64,000 nucleotides of DNA from positions 5,514,501-5,578,500 of the forward strand of contig NZ_AP023081.1 of assembly GCF_026072635.1 (NCBI RefSeq). Reading direction: 5' to 3'. Shown piece by piece: positions 62,519-64,000 of this stretch (its first letter is position 1; the number at the start of each line of letters is the position of its first letter). The position numbers and the translations under genes are program-made. The notes beneath the pieces are model-generated. The model did no database searches. It was not told the origin of the DNA and was given only the letters and a program-made list of their open reading frames with translations. Source of the DNA: Pseudomonas solani (lineage in GTDB: Bacteria > Pseudomonadota > Gammaproteobacteria > Pseudomonadales > Pseudomonadaceae).

Positions 62519-64000
62519 ATGCAACGCTTGATCTTCACCGCGCTCATCAGCCTGGGGCTTATGTACCCGGCGATCGCCAGTGCCTGGTGGCAGGACGACT
62601 GGCTCTACCGCAAGCAGATTTCCGTCGACACCACGCCCCAGGGCGCGGCCATCGACCAGGCCGCCGGGCGCACGCCGCTGCTGGTACGCCTGCACACCGG
62701 CAACTTCAGCTTCGACGGGGTCAACGAGAACGGCTCGGACATCCGCTTCGTCGCCGCCGATGACAAGACCGTGCTCAACCACCAGGTGGAAAGCTTCGAC
62801 CCGCTGATGGGCATGGCGCTGATCTGGGTCGACGTGCCCCAGGTGGAAGGCGGCCAGCGCCAGGACATCTGGATGTACTACGGCAACGCCAAGGCCCCGG
62901 CCACCGGCAACGGCCAGCTGACCTTCGATCCCGACTACAGCCTGGTCTACCACTTCGACGGCGCCGTCGGCGCGCCCCCCCGTGACACCACCGCCTACGG
63001 CAACCACGGGCAGACGCCGCCCGCCAGCAGCATCGACGGGGTGATCGGCCGCGCCGCCCAGCTCAACGGCCAGCCGCTGATGCTGCCGGCCAGCCCGTCC
63101 CTGGCCCTGCCGGCCGGTGGCGCTTTCACCTTCAGCGCCTGGGTGCGCGCCGACCAGTCCGCCGGTGACCAGCTGCTGCTGGCCCGTCGCGACGGCGGCA
63201 ACACGCTGCTGCTGGGCCTGGCCCAGGGCCTGCCCTTCGTCGAGGTCAACGGCCAGCGCGCCCAGGCCACCCAGGCCCTGGCCGCCGGGCAGTGGCAGCA
63301 CCTGGCCCTGAGCGCCGACGGCAGCGCCCTGCGCCTGTACGTGAATGGTCGCGAATCCGGCAGCCTGGCACTGTCGCTGCCGGCCTTCGCTTCGGTGATC
63401 GCCATCGGCGCCGACCTGCCGAACACCCAGGCCGCACCGGCTGCACCCGTCGAAGGCGCCACCGCCGAGACCCCGGCCCCGGCCCCGGCCGCCTTCGGTG
63501 CCTTCGCCGGCGCCATCGACGAGCTGCGCCTGTCCAAGGTGGCGCGCCCGGCGGCGCTGATCCTCGCCGACGCCACCGCCCAGGGCGCCGAATCGCGCCT
63601 GGTGGTCTATGGCGTGGATGAAGAACAGTCCGGCTTCGGTTTCGGCAGCCTCGGCTTCCTGCTCAAGGCGGTGCCGGTGGACGCCTGGGTGATCATCGCC
63701 GTCCTGGTGCTGATGATGATCCAGTCCTGGGTGATCATGATCCGCAAGAGCCGCAGCGTGGCCCGCGTGACCCGCTCCAACCAGCTGTTCCGCGAGCAGT
63801 TCGCTCGCGTCGGCACCCGCTTGGAAATGCTCGCCGACGACCGCGCCCTCAACGAGGGGCTGGTGGATTCCTCGCTCTGGCGCCTGTACCAGGTGGCGGT
63901 GAAGGAGATCCGCACCCGTCGCGACCAGGGCGCCGACACCTCGTCCATTTCCGCCGCCACCATCGAAGCCATCCGCGCCTCCATGGACGGCGTGCGCACC
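62519..64000 (+). CDS. ExbB-type proton channel protein with DUF2341 and LamG-like domains, partial
   Basis: The first 494 codons are present and the frame is open at the right edge. Signal peptide MQRLIFTALISLGLMYPAIA, DUF2341 domain (WWQDDWLYRKQISVDTTPQG ... IWMYYGNAKAPATGNG, about 20-135), a concanavalin/LamG-like domain (LVYHFDGAVG ... AGAIDELRLSKVARPAAL, about 140-350), then a membrane helix (DAWVIIAVLVLMMIQSWVIM, about 390-410) starting a MotA/TolQ/ExbB region (NQLFREQFARVGTRLEML). In P. aeruginosa an exbB2 gene of this build follows pdtB. It should energise a TonB-like complex linked to the Pdt system. Confidence 0.88.
   Translation, partial: MQRLIFTALISLGLMYPAIASAWWQDDWLYRKQISVDTTPQGAAIDQAAGRTPLLVRLHTGNFSFDGVNENGSDIRFVAADDKTVLNHQVESFDPLMGMALIWVDVPQVEGGQRQDIWMYYGNAKAPATGNGQLTFDPDYSLVYHFDGAVGAPPRDTTAYGNHGQTPPASSIDGVIGRAAQLNGQPLMLPASPSLALPAGGAFTFSAWVRADQSAGDQLLLARRDGGNTLLLGLAQGLPFVEVNGQRAQATQALAAGQWQHLALSADGSALRLYVNGRESGSLALSLPAFASVIAIGADLPNTQAAPAAPVEGATAETPAPAPAAFGAFAGAIDELRLSKVARPAALILADATAQGAESRLVVYGVDEEQSGFGFGSLGFLLKAVPVDAWVIIAVLVLMMIQSWVIMIRKSRSVARVTRSNQLFREQFARVGTRLEMLADDRALNEGLVDSSLWRLYQVAVKEIRTRRDQGADTSSISAATIEAIRASMDGVRT

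Overview
This is high-GC gammaproteobacterial DNA, almost certainly from a Pseudomonas. The case rests on the phenylacetate genes, the GcsR-controlled glycine operon, the GlgE operon, an Hxc-type type II secretion cluster, a DING/LapA phosphatase and a PdtA/PdtB two-partner system, with Pseudomonas-style REP hairpins between genes. Species is not assignable by eye. No tRNA, rRNA or CRISPR array was seen.

Layout. (1) 1-7518: lower phenylacetate pathway, leftward pcaF(partial)-paaI-paaH-paaG-paaF and rightward paaY-paaX, then a FeaR regulator. FeaR suggests supply of phenylacetate from aromatic amines. (2) 7519-9419: repeats around one lipoprotein gene. (3) 9420-17463: leftward gcvH-gcvP-sdaA-gcvT operon, converting glycine to C1 units and serine to pyruvate, preceded by a sigma-54 promoter and three tandem GcsR-type sites; gcsR lies upstream. 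(4) 17710-23529: glgE, a stand-alone maltokinase gene and glgB, for alpha-glucan synthesis from maltose-1-phosphate, behind an AlgU-like promoter. (5) 23973-34361: complete Hxc-like type II secretion machinery (gspJ, H, C, I, G, K, L, M, D, E, F) with a lipoprotein secretin and a Pho-box-like site. (6) 34362-40510: an AT-richer accessory block that interrupts the expected hxcS-lapA neighbourhood. It holds a multidomain cell-wall hydrolase (M23-like, SH3, EF-hand, GH19), a coupled periplasmic immunity candidate, a frameshifted PAAR gene, a lipoprotein and a DUF2145 protein. (7) 41025-55069: a DING phosphatase-like protein, then a giant TpsA exoprotein (PdtA-like) split by a one-base frameshift in a G5 tract. 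(8) 55142-59912: a second accessory insertion with a TSUP permease, a putative haem-oxygenase-like diiron enzyme, a LysR regulator, a candidate small RNA, a small gene and a 288-bp direct repeat. (9) 60117-64000: a PhdA-like protein (Phd-like N-terminus plus an IS5-type transposase N-terminal domain), PdtB transporter, and a truncated DUF2341-LamG-ExbB protein.

Regions 5, 7 and 9 read as one phosphate-starvation secretion locus (Pho-box-like repeats before gspG, the DING gene, pdtA and phdA) broken up by two acquired cassettes. The most interesting items are the acquired effector/immunity block, the Phd-transposase fusion, the LysM-like cysteine repeats and the G-tract frameshift in the adhesin, the TSUP/diiron/LysR module, and the sRNA/direct-repeat structure at 58.4-59.9 kb.
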